20,838 nucleotides of DNA, from contig CAUZOB010000076.1 of assembly GCA_963581185.1 (NCBI GenBank), positions 1 to 20,838 of the forward strand, in the 5' to 3' direction. This DNA is from SAT2750 sp963581185. Its GTDB lineage: Bacteria > Planctomycetota > Planctomycetia > Pirellulales > Pirellulaceae. The notes below the pieces were generated by a model. The model saw only the letters and a list, made by a program, of their open reading frames with translations, was not told the origin of the DNA and did not search any database. Position 1 is the stretch's first letter. Each line of letters begins with the position of its first letter. This document shows positions 8,258 to 15,790 of the stretch, piece after piece. Both the position numbers and the translations under genes were made by a program.

Positions 8258-9304
8258 GTGTTCGGACGCAAAAAAAGATTGATGGACTACGCCAACTGCG
8301 CTGGCTGAGCCGGCAAATTGCCCCAGGAGGGCATCGCACAGGTAGTGCGTGGATTGCCTCGCTTTGAACATGAAGACCTGCTTGTCGGTACGGAGGATTT
8401 CAGCGATGCCGGAGTATTTCGACTCCGTCCTGACCTCTGCATCGTCCAGTCCCTGGACTTCTTTCCGCCGCTTGTCGACGACCCTTTCATTTTTGGTCAA
8501 ATCGCGGCCACGAACTCACTCAGCGACATCTACGCCATGGGCGCGATTCCCAGGACCGCGCTCAACATCGTAGGATTTCCGGATGATGAACTGGATCTGG
8601 ACGTCTTGAATGCGATCCTCAAGGGCGGTGCCGAGCGGATTAAGAAAGCGGATGCGCTGCTGATAGGCGGCCATACAGTCAGGGACACAGAAATCAAATA
8701 CGGCTTGTCCGTGACCGGTACGGCCGATCCCAATAATCTGCTCACGAATGCCGGCGCCAAGCCGGGCCATCTACTCTTATTGACCAAGCCGCTTGGGACT
8801 GGCTTCATTACAACCGCAAACAAGAAGGGGAAATGCCCTGAGGCAAGCTACACGGCGACCCTCGAGAGCATGATCCGGTTGAATGCAGCCGCGGGTGAGT
8901 CAGCCCTGGCGCTTGATGCCTCAGCCTCAACCGACATAACGGGCTTCGGTCTGGCCGGGCATGCACGGGAAATGGCATCCGCCAGCAACGTGACGCTGGC
9001 GATCGACCTGGAGAAGCTGCCGCTCCTGCCTGAGGCGGTAGCCCTTGGTGCCAATGGTTTCCGAACGCGGGCCAGCAAATCGAACTTTGTGTTCCTGGAA
9101 GACGCGGTGAGCATCGCGCCGAACGTGGATCAAGATCTGCTCGCCATCGTTTTTGATCCCCAGACATCTGGCGGGTTATTGGTTGCACTGCCAGAGGCGA
9201 ACGCCGGTGAGTTTATGGATCGATGTGAAGCGGCAGATGGTTACCGGCCTTCCGTAGTAGGGTCTGTTCAGGACTCGGCAACGACGCCGCTCGTGTTCAA
9301 ATAG
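8258..9304 (+). CDS. selD: selenide, water dikinase (selenophosphate synthase), selenocysteine form
   Basis: SelD makes selenophosphate from selenide and ATP, the selenium donor for selenocysteine tRNA and for 2-selenouridine tRNA. The 348-residue frame from GTG 8258 contains one in-frame TGA at codon 17, read here as selenocysteine (U): KRLMDYANCAGUAGKLP. This lines up with RLTQYSHGAGCGCK of E. coli SelD, placing U on catalytic Cys17 and keeping the following Lys; the second Cys is Gly here. Downstream the family motifs are complete: GTEDFSDAGVFRL, SLDFFPPLVDDPFIFGQIAA, TNSLSDIYAMGA, GGHTVRDTE, STDITGFGLAGHA and DPQTSGG. A start after the TGA (TTG 8318) would lose the catalytic residue. It is 13 bases ahead of msrB, a likely co-transcribed pair. 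A sequencing error converting TGC to TGA is the main alternative. Confidence 0.9.
8306..8308 (+). other. in-frame TGA read as selenocysteine (Sec17 of SelD)
   Basis: The TGA falls exactly at the codon for the catalytic residue of SelD, between NCAG and AGKLP. Conserved SelD sequence on both sides in the same frame, a strong upstream ribosome binding site and a downstream hairpin all favour recoding over termination. Confidence 0.8.
8309..8333 (+). promoter_or_regulatory. candidate bacterial SECIS element of selD
   Basis: TGCCC (8319-8323) pairs perfectly with GGGCA (8329-8333), leaving the loop CAGGA. The GG of the loop is 18-19 bases after the TGA. In E. coli fdhF the loop AGGU lies at nearly the same distance, and SelB recognises a loop guanine there. 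The hairpin lies inside coding sequence. The five-base stem is short, so the call rests on position and loop as much as on stability. Confidence 0.6.
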
Positions 9305-9317
9305 GGGCCAGTCAACC

Positions 9318-9890
9318 GTGGGGGATCTCTGGACTAAGCCCGCCGGGCGTTTTGTTATCGCCTGCGCCCTTGCTTGGGCGATTGCCAGTTGCCTGGCGAC
9401 TGGTTGCCGGACCAGATCGACAGATGACGACCAAGCCACTGGCAGCTCAGGAACTGAGCACGCCTCATCTGGTACAGCCGCGTCGACCGACCCATTGCGG
9501 TCACGCTTGACTCCACTGCAATACGACGTAACGCAGAATGCCGCCACAGAACGACAATTTAGTGGTCGTTATTGGGCAACCAAAACGCCAGGCACTTACC
9601 ATTGCATCGTCTGTGAAGCCCTGCTCTTCCGGTCAACAGCCAAATTCGAGTCCGGCACGGGCTGGCCCAGTTTCTTCCAGCCGGCGACTGCTGGATCGCT
9701 CGTTATGCGCGACGACAATTCTCTTGCGTCTCGGCGAACCGAAGTCCTCTGTGCCCAATGCAATGCCCACCTCGGCCACCTGTTCCCGGACGGCCCTCTC
9801 CCCACGGGGCAACGCTATTGCATGAACTCAGCAGCACTCGATCACCAGCCCATGCATGGCCCGGTGGCGGACGAGACCTCGGACGAATGA
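9318..9890 (+). CDS. msrB: peptide-methionine (R)-S-oxide reductase, exported lipoprotein-like
   Basis: MsrB reduces methionine-R-sulfoxide in proteins. Of the 190 residues, ~55-190 are the complete domain: two zinc CxxC pairs (Cys96/Cys99 in YHCIVCEALLF and Cys145/Cys148 in LCAQCNAHLGHLF), the SGTGWPSFF motif, and catalytic Cys168 in RYCMNSAAL. The enzyme uses cysteine, not selenocysteine. The first ~30 residues form an export signal with possible lipidation cysteines at Cys25 (IASC, the better lipobox) or Cys30 (ATGC), followed by a Ser/Thr/Gly-rich tether, so it probably repairs proteins in the periplasm. Start is GTG 9318, with AGGGG about 10 bases upstream, 13 bases after the selD stop. 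It ends 3 bases from the convergent queC stop. Confidence 0.92.
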   Translation: MGDLWTKPAGRFVIACALAWAIASCLATGCRTRSTDDDQATGSSGTEHASSGTAASTDPLRSRLTPLQYDVTQNAATERQFSGRYWATKTPGTYHCIVCEALLFRSTAKFESGTGWPSFFQPATAGSLVMRDDNSLASRRTEVLCAQCNAHLGHLFPDGPLPTGQRYCMNSAALDHQPMHGPVADETSDE

Positions 9891-9893
9891 CGG

Positions 9894-10589
9894 TTATTGT
9901 CCCTGGTACGGGATCGGATCAACCAGTCCGTTGTCGGTGAACCCTTGCCGTCGAAGCAGGCAGGCGTCGCAATGGCCGCAGCTTACGCCATCGCCGCCAG
10001 GGTCATAGCAACTGATAGTAAGCGAGTAGTCGACGCCCAGTTCGTTGCCAGCCTTAATGATCTCGGCCTTGCTGAGTGTAATCAACGGCGCGTCGATGAT
10101 GACGCCGTGCTTTTCCTCGACCGCCTGTTTCGTCGCCAGGTTCGCCATCGCTTGAAAAGCAGCCAGGTATTCCGGTCGGCAATCCGGGTATCCACTGTAA
10201 TCAACAGAATTAACTCCGATGAACAAATGGCTCGCGCCGCGGGTTTCCGCGACGGCCAGCCCGTAGCTGAGGAAGATGGTATTGCGCGCCGGCACATAGG
10301 TCACCGGGATGCCCTCACTAAGATCGTCCGCGGATGCATGTTTCGGGACGTCGATGTTTGCGGTTAATGCGGAACCGCCAAGCTGGCCAAGATCGATATC
10401 CACGACCAGGTGTTCAACAGCTCCCTGTCGGGCCGCAACCTGGGCAGCGCTGGTAATTTCCTGTTGATGTCGTTGGCCATAGCGGAAACTCACGGCATGA
10501 CAGGCGAACCCCCGGCTGTTTGCAATAGCCAATACGGTCGCTGAATCAAGGCCCCCGCTCAAGAGCACGATACCGATCTTGTCACTCAC
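9894..10589 (-). CDS. queC: 7-cyano-7-deazaguanine synthase
   Basis: QueC converts 7-carboxy-7-deazaguanine to preQ0 with ATP and ammonia, a step to queuosine in tRNA. It is 231 residues from GTG 10589, the same size as the E. coli enzyme. The PP-loop SGGLDS is at residues 11-16, followed by SFRYGQRHQQE, VPARNTIFLSYGLA, GVNSVDYSGYPDCRPE, and a C-terminal zinc site (SCYDP then CGHCDACLLR). The frame stays open 43 codons further upstream, but GTG 10589 has AAGGA 7 bases before it and starts MSDKIGIVLLSGG, as expected for the family. No other queuosine genes are in the window. It is convergent with msrB and divergent from lemA. Confidence 0.94.
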   Translation of the reverse strand: MSDKIGIVLLSGGLDSATVLAIANSRGFACHAVSFRYGQRHQQEITSAAQVAARQGAVEHLVVDIDLGQLGGSALTANIDVPKHASADDLSEGIPVTYVPARNTIFLSYGLAVAETRGASHLFIGVNSVDYSGYPDCRPEYLAAFQAMANLATKQAVEEKHGVIIDAPLITLSKAEIIKAGNELGVDYSLTISCYDPGGDGVSCGHCDACLLRRQGFTDNGLVDPIPYQGQ

Positions 10590-10675
10590 GCTAAATTCCT
10601 TCAGAACGATGCCAATATTTGAGTCTAGCCAGCGAATGTCGGTATAAGTAGCATCGTGCGCTGCGTTGGTGATAG

Positions 10676-10705
10676 TTGACGGTCGCCGGATGGCTACGGT
10701 AGACT
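10676..10705 (+). promoter_or_regulatory. possible sigma70-type promoter for lemA
   Basis: TTGACG (10676-10681) is followed after 18 bases by TAGACT (10700-10705), five and four matches to the consensus hexamers. It would give a leader of about 65 bases before lemA. It sits in the 189-base gap (10590-10778) between the divergent queC and lemA genes, in which nothing else was recognised. Confidence 0.35.
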
Positions 10706-10778
10706 CACCCGCACCCACAGTAGGATTGTGTTGCGCAGATGACGCTGTACTACATTACAACTTTCGGAGCCTTCCGGC

Positions 10779-11414
10779 ATGCCCTATCACTTAGTCGCTG
10801 CATTATCTGGCACGGCAATCACACTGATCTGTATCGGTGTGGCCATTGTCTTTTTCGTCTTGCTGTTCGTGATGATCGCCTACAAGACCTACAACAGCCT
10901 GGTGACTGGGCAAGAACGCTACAAGAACCAGTGGGCGCAAATTGATGTCCAATTGCGGCGACGCCATGACCTGATTCCAACCCTGGTCGAAACAGTCAAG
11001 GGTTACATGGCTCACGAACGGGAGACACTCGACGCCGTTATTTCAGCTCGCAACTCATGCCAGGTCAACCTCGAGGGCCTGGACCTGACAGACCCCGCCG
11101 CCCTGCAGGGCCTGATGGGTGCTGAAAACATGCTGACGGGCGCCCTCAGCAAACTGATGGTGGTTTCTGAAGACTACCCGGACCTCAAAGCTAACGAGAC
11201 GATGGCGAACCTGCAGGAAGAACTGAGTTCGACAGAAAATCGTATTTCCTTTGCACGCCAGGGATACAACGACTCGGTCCAGAACTTCAATATCATGCGC
11301 AAGCGATTCCCGGCAGTCATTTTCTCTGGCATGTTCGGCTTTTCCGCCGACGCGCCGTTCTGGGAAATTGAAGACGACAGCGTGCGTGACGCACCTGACG
11401 TCAAGTTCACCTAA
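10779..11414 (+). CDS. lemA: LemA family protein
   Basis: A 211-residue protein with one N-terminal membrane segment (residues ~10-35, ITLICIGVAIVFFVLLFVMIA) followed by the LemA helical domain. Family marks are YNSLVTGQERYKNQWAQIDV, LRRRHDLIPTLVETVKGYM, the ENRISFARQGYND block and VQNFNIMRKRFP. The C-terminal piece (FGFSADAPFWEIEDD) is also usual for the family. LemA proteins are membrane-anchored helical bundles whose biochemical role is unclear; they are often encoded next to an M48 protease, as here (65 bases ahead). The ATG is chosen because the membrane segment follows directly. Confidence 0.92.
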   Translation: MPYHLVAALSGTAITLICIGVAIVFFVLLFVMIAYKTYNSLVTGQERYKNQWAQIDVQLRRRHDLIPTLVETVKGYMAHERETLDAVISARNSCQVNLEGLDLTDPAALQGLMGAENMLTGALSKLMVVSEDYPDLKANETMANLQEELSSTENRISFARQGYNDSVQNFNIMRKRFPAVIFSGMFGFSADAPFWEIEDDSVRDAPDVKFT

Positions 11415-11479
11415 TCGACGCTTCCTGTTATTTACGACAATCCTCCGTCCTGACCTCGTGACTAGAAGGTCCCGCCACC

Positions 11480-13447
11480 ATGGCGATGAACTTCTTCGAC
11501 CACCAAGACCAGGCCCGAAAACAGACCGGGCGGCTCGTCTTTATCTACACCGCCGCGGTGGCCAGCCTCGTAACACTGGCCTGGCTGACCGTTGCCGCAT
11601 TGACGACCCGTGGTTTCAGCCGCAGCCTGCCGATGTCCGAGTATCTCCTCCAGTTTGCGTTGGTGGCAGCGGGCGTGCTGGGCGTGATTGGGCTCGGCAG
11701 CTTCTTCAAATGGATGGCGCTACAGGCAGGTGGCTCCGCGATCGCCGAGAGTCTGGGTGGACGATTGCTGCATTCAAACACCCAGCAGCCACTTGAACGG
11801 AAGATCCTCAATATTGTTGAGGAGATGTCAATCGCATCCGGTTGCCCGATGCCAGCGGTCTACCTGCTCGAAAAGGAGGAGGGCATCAACGCATTTGCCG
11901 CCGGCTTCACGATCGAGGATGCAGCCATCGGGATCACCCGAGGCTGCGCGGAACAATTGTCACGAGACGAACTGCAGGGCGTCGTGGCGCATGAATTCAG
12001 CCACATCATCAATGGCGACATGAAATTGAACCTGCGATTGATTGGTATCCTCGCAGGCATCACGCTACTCACCTATATCGGCTATTTCATGTTTCGCAGC
12101 GCCGCTCTTATGACCCGTGGCCGCAGCAACAGTAAGGAATCCGGCGGTGCCGCAGCCGCCTTTTTCGTGATTGGACTGGTTCTGTTCCTGCTCGGTTTCC
12201 TGGGTGGCCTTGCAGCAGCCCTGATTCAGGCGGCAATTAGCCGGCAGCGTGAATTCCTGGCGGATGCTTCTGCCGTTCAATTCACGCGCAATCCCGATGG
12301 CATCGGCGGCGCGCTGAAACGCATCGGCGGATTCGCATCGGGGTCGGCAATCGAGGATCACCATGCTTCGGAGACGCGGCACATGTTCTTCTCGATGGCC
12401 ATGTCGTCCTCCTTTTCCACCCACCCGCCGATCGAAGAGCGGATCAAACGTATTGACGCCAGCTGGGAACATGAACAGGCTCTGGCAGCCAGCGCAGCTG
12501 CCGGTACAGGACCTGCCGCCGGCACCGCTGGGTTCGCCGGCCAGTCCGCTGCCGCCCCGTCCCCTGCTGCAACTAAAACACCAACGCCGCCAGCCCCTCA
12601 GGCACCACCGATTGCTCCCTTGGCCGTGCCGGCCGCTGAGGATGTCGTCCAGACTGTTGGTCGGCCAACCTCCGACCATGTTGAATATGCCAGAACGATT
12701 TCTGGACAGATCCCCAACGAACTGTCGGAATTCGCTCGCGACCCCTTCTCTTCGCGTGCTGTCGTGTTTGCTCTGCTGCTTGATCGCAGCGATGACAAAG
12801 TCCGTGAACGCCAGTTTGCGACCGTCAAGAAACAGAGTCTTGACGAGGTCTTTGCCATTACCAAACAACTACAGCCAACCATTGCGGCCCTCGACCGTCG
12901 GCTTCACTTGCCGCTGGCCGAGATAACCAAGGCCGCATTGCGGGAGATGCCGCGAGACCATTACCACGCTTTCAAGGACACGGTCGCTGAACTTATTGCG
13001 GCCGACAAAAAGATCAGCTTATTTGAGTGGTGCCTGCAGCGCTCGTTGATGCATCATCTCGATGCTCACATCGATAATAAACTCGACAGAGCCAAATCGA
13101 AACAGCGACTGGGCAATCTCGCCAATGCAGCACGACTGCTGTTATCCACCATTGCCTATGCCGGTCATGCCACTGCGGAAGAAGCGGCCACGTCCTACGA
13201 TCAGGCGATGAAGGGGACTGGCTTACCGTGGGCCATCCTGCCCGCCAAACAATGCTCGCTGACCACGCTTGACGCCTGCATCGATAAACTCGCCCACCTC
13301 TTGCCTCGCCACAAAGAAAAACTCGTGCAGGCCTGCGTCGCCTGTGCGTTGGCAGACGACAAGATTTCGATCAACGAAGCCGAGATGTTGCGAGCTATCA
13401 CCGAGATGTTGCAGTGCCCGCTCCCACCACTCATCCCCACCACCTGA
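11480..13447 (+). CDS. M48 family (HtpX-like) membrane metallopeptidase with C-terminal TerB-like region
   Basis: A 655-residue protein. Two N-terminal membrane segments (about 20-42 and 55-78) precede the M48 domain, whose zinc motif is HEFSH at His171-Glu172-His175, with Glu258 in REFLADASAV as the third ligand. Two more hydrophobic segments lie between them. THPPIEERIKRI near residue 325 closes the protease domain. An Ala/Pro-rich linker (~335-390) leads to a ~250-residue helical region ending in LADDKISINEAEMLRAI, which resembles the acidic metal-binding helix of TerB-like domains; an earlier AADKKISLFEW segment is similar. Such proteases degrade or cleave membrane proteins. AGAAGG about 10 bases upstream supports ATG 11480, although a second ATG two codons later is possible. 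Probably one operon with lemA and the downstream regulator. Confidence 0.88.
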   Translation: MAMNFFDHQDQARKQTGRLVFIYTAAVASLVTLAWLTVAALTTRGFSRSLPMSEYLLQFALVAAGVLGVIGLGSFFKWMALQAGGSAIAESLGGRLLHSNTQQPLERKILNIVEEMSIASGCPMPAVYLLEKEEGINAFAAGFTIEDAAIGITRGCAEQLSRDELQGVVAHEFSHIINGDMKLNLRLIGILAGITLLTYIGYFMFRSAALMTRGRSNSKESGGAAAAFFVIGLVLFLLGFLGGLAAALIQAAISRQREFLADASAVQFTRNPDGIGGALKRIGGFASGSAIEDHHASETRHMFFSMAMSSSFSTHPPIEERIKRIDASWEHEQALAASAAAGTGPAAGTAGFAGQSAAAPSPAATKTPTPPAPQAPPIAPLAVPAAEDVVQTVGRPTSDHVEYARTISGQIPNELSEFARDPFSSRAVVFALLLDRSDDKVRERQFATVKKQSLDEVFAITKQLQPTIAALDRRLHLPLAEITKAALREMPRDHYHAFKDTVAELIAADKKISLFEWCLQRSLMHHLDAHIDNKLDRAKSKQRLGNLANAARLLLSTIAYAGHATAEEAATSYDQAMKGTGLPWAILPAKQCSLTTLDACIDKLAHLLPRHKEKLVQACVACALADDKISINEAEMLRAITEMLQCPLPPLIPTT

Positions 13448-13488
13448 TCGGTGGCGGCCTGACGTGGACTTTGATGGATCGCTGACCA

Positions 13489-14502
13489 ATGGCGCGCAAT
13501 GAACAGTTGATTCGGCAGCACAAGATACTTCAGTTTCTTGAATCTCTGCGGTACGGCGCCACACTTGAAGAGATCCGTACCTGTCTACTCGATGAGCTGG
13601 GCCTCTCGTCACTTCACCAGCGGACGGTGCGGCGGGACATCGAAGCCCTACAGCAGGCCGGTTTCGACATCCACGGCATGGATGCGGATCGGGGTCGAGT
13701 CTGGAAAGTTGGTGAAAGCGTGCGCAAGGGCTTTCAGCTGAATGCCTCGGCCACCGAGATGGTCGCCCTGTCACTCGCTCGCGACCTGCTTGTACCGCTG
13801 GCGGGAACTCCCTACTGGCAGGGAATCGAGTCGTTCTGGTCCAAGGTCATCCAACAGCTTCCGGCCAGTATTGCGGACCATTACGAACGCCACCGAAATA
13901 CGCTGTTAGTGCTCGGTGCGGCCCCCAAGGACTATGCCGAAAAACTGGGTCCTCTGAAAACGTTGCAGCGGGGGATTTCCGAACACCGCCGCGTGGCAAT
14001 TGAATATTCGGCGCCCAGCAAAGCGTCAGCCAGCAGGCAACTTGAGCCCTACGCCACAATCCTGTTTCTTTCCAGCATCTACATCGTGGCAGCCGATGCA
14101 GACTTGCCAGCCGACTCGAATCGACTCCGCCATTGGAAACTGGACCGGATCGAGAAGGCAGAATTGCTTGATTCCTGGTTTGATCTGCCGGACGACCTGC
14201 ATACCGAACTGGCACTTACCAGCGAAGCCGGCATGTTTGCCGGAGAGCCAGCGCTCGAATACCAGATTCGTTTGCGGCCATCCACTGCTCAGCGGATCAA
14301 GGAAGACCCCTGGTCTGCCACACAGGTCCTGGAAGAACTCGATGATGGCGACTATCTGCTCACGATTAACGCCCACCATCCTGCCGAGATATTCCCCCGC
14401 GTCTTCAGTCTGGGAGCGGAGTGCGAATTGCTGGCACCGGAATCGGCCCGGCAGGAATTCAGACGAATTACCGCTTTGATGGCCGAGCTTTATGCTGAGT
14501 AA
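13489..14502 (+). CDS. WYL-domain transcriptional regulator (HTH + WYL)
   Basis: A 337-residue protein. Residues ~1-75 are a winged helix-turn-helix of the DeoR/YafY type (RQHKILQFLESLRYGATLEE, QRTVRRDIEALQQAGFDI). Residues ~165-230 form the WYL core: ISEHRRVAIEY, EPYATILFLSSIYIVAADA, then LRHWKLDRIEKAEL. A C-terminal extension (YQIRLRPSTAQRIKEDPW, FPRVFSLGAECELLAPE) is typical of these regulators. The name-giving Trp-Tyr-Leu is IYI here. WYL domains sense ligands, in some cases nucleic acids or nucleotides, and control transcription. It begins 41 bases after the M48 gene on the same strand and may control this cluster. No clear ribosome binding site. Its stop lies inside a hairpin shared with the convergent threonine synthase gene. 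Confidence 0.88.
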   Translation: MARNEQLIRQHKILQFLESLRYGATLEEIRTCLLDELGLSSLHQRTVRRDIEALQQAGFDIHGMDADRGRVWKVGESVRKGFQLNASATEMVALSLARDLLVPLAGTPYWQGIESFWSKVIQQLPASIADHYERHRNTLLVLGAAPKDYAEKLGPLKTLQRGISEHRRVAIEYSAPSKASASRQLEPYATILFLSSIYIVAADADLPADSNRLRHWKLDRIEKAELLDSWFDLPDDLHTELALTSEAGMFAGEPALEYQIRLRPSTAQRIKEDPWSATQVLEELDDGDYLLTINAHHPAEIFPRVFSLGAECELLAPESARQEFRRITALMAELYAE

Positions 14503-14518
14503 AGGCTACTCAGCAAGC
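14487..14518. terminator. bulged hairpin between convergent genes, candidate bidirectional terminator
   Basis: GCTGAGTA (14494-14501) and TACTCAGC (14507-14514) pair perfectly around the loop AAGGC. GCTT (14487-14490) and AAGC (14515-14518) extend the stem by four pairs with a three-base bulge. The hairpin spans both stop codons of the WYL regulator and threonine synthase genes. No T-run follows on either strand, so it is not a textbook intrinsic terminator. Confidence 0.5.
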
Positions 14519-15756
14519 CCTGCAGCAAACGCCTGCCAATCGACCGCTTGCTGACAATCGATGTCCGGCAGTTCGCAGGCAATCGACTCAAGATACTTCT
14601 GCCCGGCCCCTGTATTGAAGATCACAACCCGGTCGGATTCTACTATCCAGCCTTCCGCCGAGAGACTCTCTGCGGCGGCGATGCAGGCGGCGGTTTCGGG
14701 GCAGAAGGATATCCCTTCAAGTTGAGTCGCCTTGGAGAGCCAGGTCGGAATGGATTGCTCTGGCACGCGGCAGGCCCGTCCACCACTTTCCCGTATGGCA
14801 TCAAGAATCATAAAATCACCGACAGCGGAGGGCACTCGAATTCCCCGAGCCATTGTTTCAGCACCGCTGATTGGCTCTGCGAACCGCTCTCCCGCATCGA
14901 AAGCGTTGACAATCGGATCGCAGCCGTCGGACTGCACGGCTACCATTCGCGGCAGCCGGTCATCCTGCAGCCAGCCAAGTTCCTTGAGCTCCTGGAAAGC
15001 CTTCCACATACCGATCAAACCAGTGCCACCGCCTGTCGGGTACAGAATGACATCCGGCAATTGCCATGAAAGTTGCTCGGCCAGCTCCAGGCCCATCGTC
15101 TTCTTCCCTTCGATCCGATAAGGCTCTTTCAGTGTCGAGAGGTCGAACCATTTCATCACGTCGCGGCCTTCGCCAACCAGACGTCCGCAATCATTGATCA
15201 GCCCGTTTACACGGTAAGCATGTGCTCCGGCCAGCTGGCATTCAAACTGGTTAATTGCCGGCGTATCGGCGGGCATGAAGACAAAACATTCCATTCCGGC
15301 GCGGGCCGCATAGGCCGCAGCTGCTCCGCCGGCATTCCCTGCTGTCGGCAGGGCCACGCGAGTCACACCAAAGTGAGCTGCCATGGAGACAGCCATGGCC
15401 ATCCCCCGACTCTTGAAGCTGCCTGTCGGCAGTTGCGATTCGTCCTTAACAATCAATCGTGGCACACCCAGGTACTCGCCCAGACGTGGGCATCGGAGCA
15501 GCGGTGACATCCCCTCGCCGAGGCTGACAATCGCCTCCAGATCCCGTACCGGCAATAGCTCTCTGTAACGCCAGAGGCTGGCGGGTCGGGTCAGAATGTC
15601 TGCTGGAGAGACCGTTCTTTTGATTGCATCGAGATCATAGCGGACCCACAAGGGCCGACCTTTATGCAGCGTCTGCAGTTGGTCTGCCGGCAATTCGGTT
15701 CCGTCGATCGCAGCCTCGAGGTGCGTAACAAAGCATCTCCCGGTTGTCGTCTCCAT
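14506..15756 (-). CDS. thrC: threonine synthase (PLP-dependent)
   Basis: A 416-residue fold-type II PLP enzyme that converts O-phosphohomoserine to threonine. The PLP lysine is Lys115 in LPTGSFKSRG; the substrate loop PTAGNAGGAAAAYAARAG and the phosphate-binding loop YPTGGGTGLIGMWKAF are intact, and GEGMSPLL precedes them as in threonine synthases of the plant/archaeal type. The length is normal. ATG 15756 has AAGGGA 4 bases upstream. It lies 34 bases after the Nramp-like gene on the same strand, so the two may be co-transcribed, though no functional link is evident. Another dehydratase-like member of the fold is possible, but the loop pattern favours threonine synthase. Confidence 0.87.
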   Translation of the reverse strand: METTTGRCFVTHLEAAIDGTELPADQLQTLHKGRPLWVRYDLDAIKRTVSPADILTRPASLWRYRELLPVRDLEAIVSLGEGMSPLLRCPRLGEYLGVPRLIVKDESQLPTGSFKSRGMAMAVSMAAHFGVTRVALPTAGNAGGAAAAYAARAGMECFVFMPADTPAINQFECQLAGAHAYRVNGLINDCGRLVGEGRDVMKWFDLSTLKEPYRIEGKKTMGLELAEQLSWQLPDVILYPTGGGTGLIGMWKAFQELKELGWLQDDRLPRMVAVQSDGCDPIVNAFDAGERFAEPISGAETMARGIRVPSAVGDFMILDAIRESGGRACRVPEQSIPTWLSKATQLEGISFCPETAACIAAAESLSAEGWIVESDRVVIFNTGAGQKYLESIACELPDIDCQQAVDWQAFAAGLAE

Positions 15757-15790
15757 CGCGTCCCTTTCCTTGCCGTTGCGTCGCCGTCTG

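Noticed and set aside
8270..8276. Run of seven A in the selD 5' end as a possible frameshift site
   Set aside because: The frame from GTG 8258 already leads directly into the conserved SelD sequence, so no shift is needed.
8318..9304. selD starting at TTG 8318
   Set aside because: It would lack the catalytic residue and conserved N-terminus, and no ribosome binding site suits it.
10590..10718. 43-codon N-terminal extension of QueC
   Set aside because: GTG 10589 has a strong ribosome binding site and yields the normal family length; the extension has no QueC similarity.
12065..12868. 267-codon minus-strand open frame opposite the M48 gene
   Set aside because: It overlaps the protease domain and linker; its composition is that of a shadow of a GC-rich gene.
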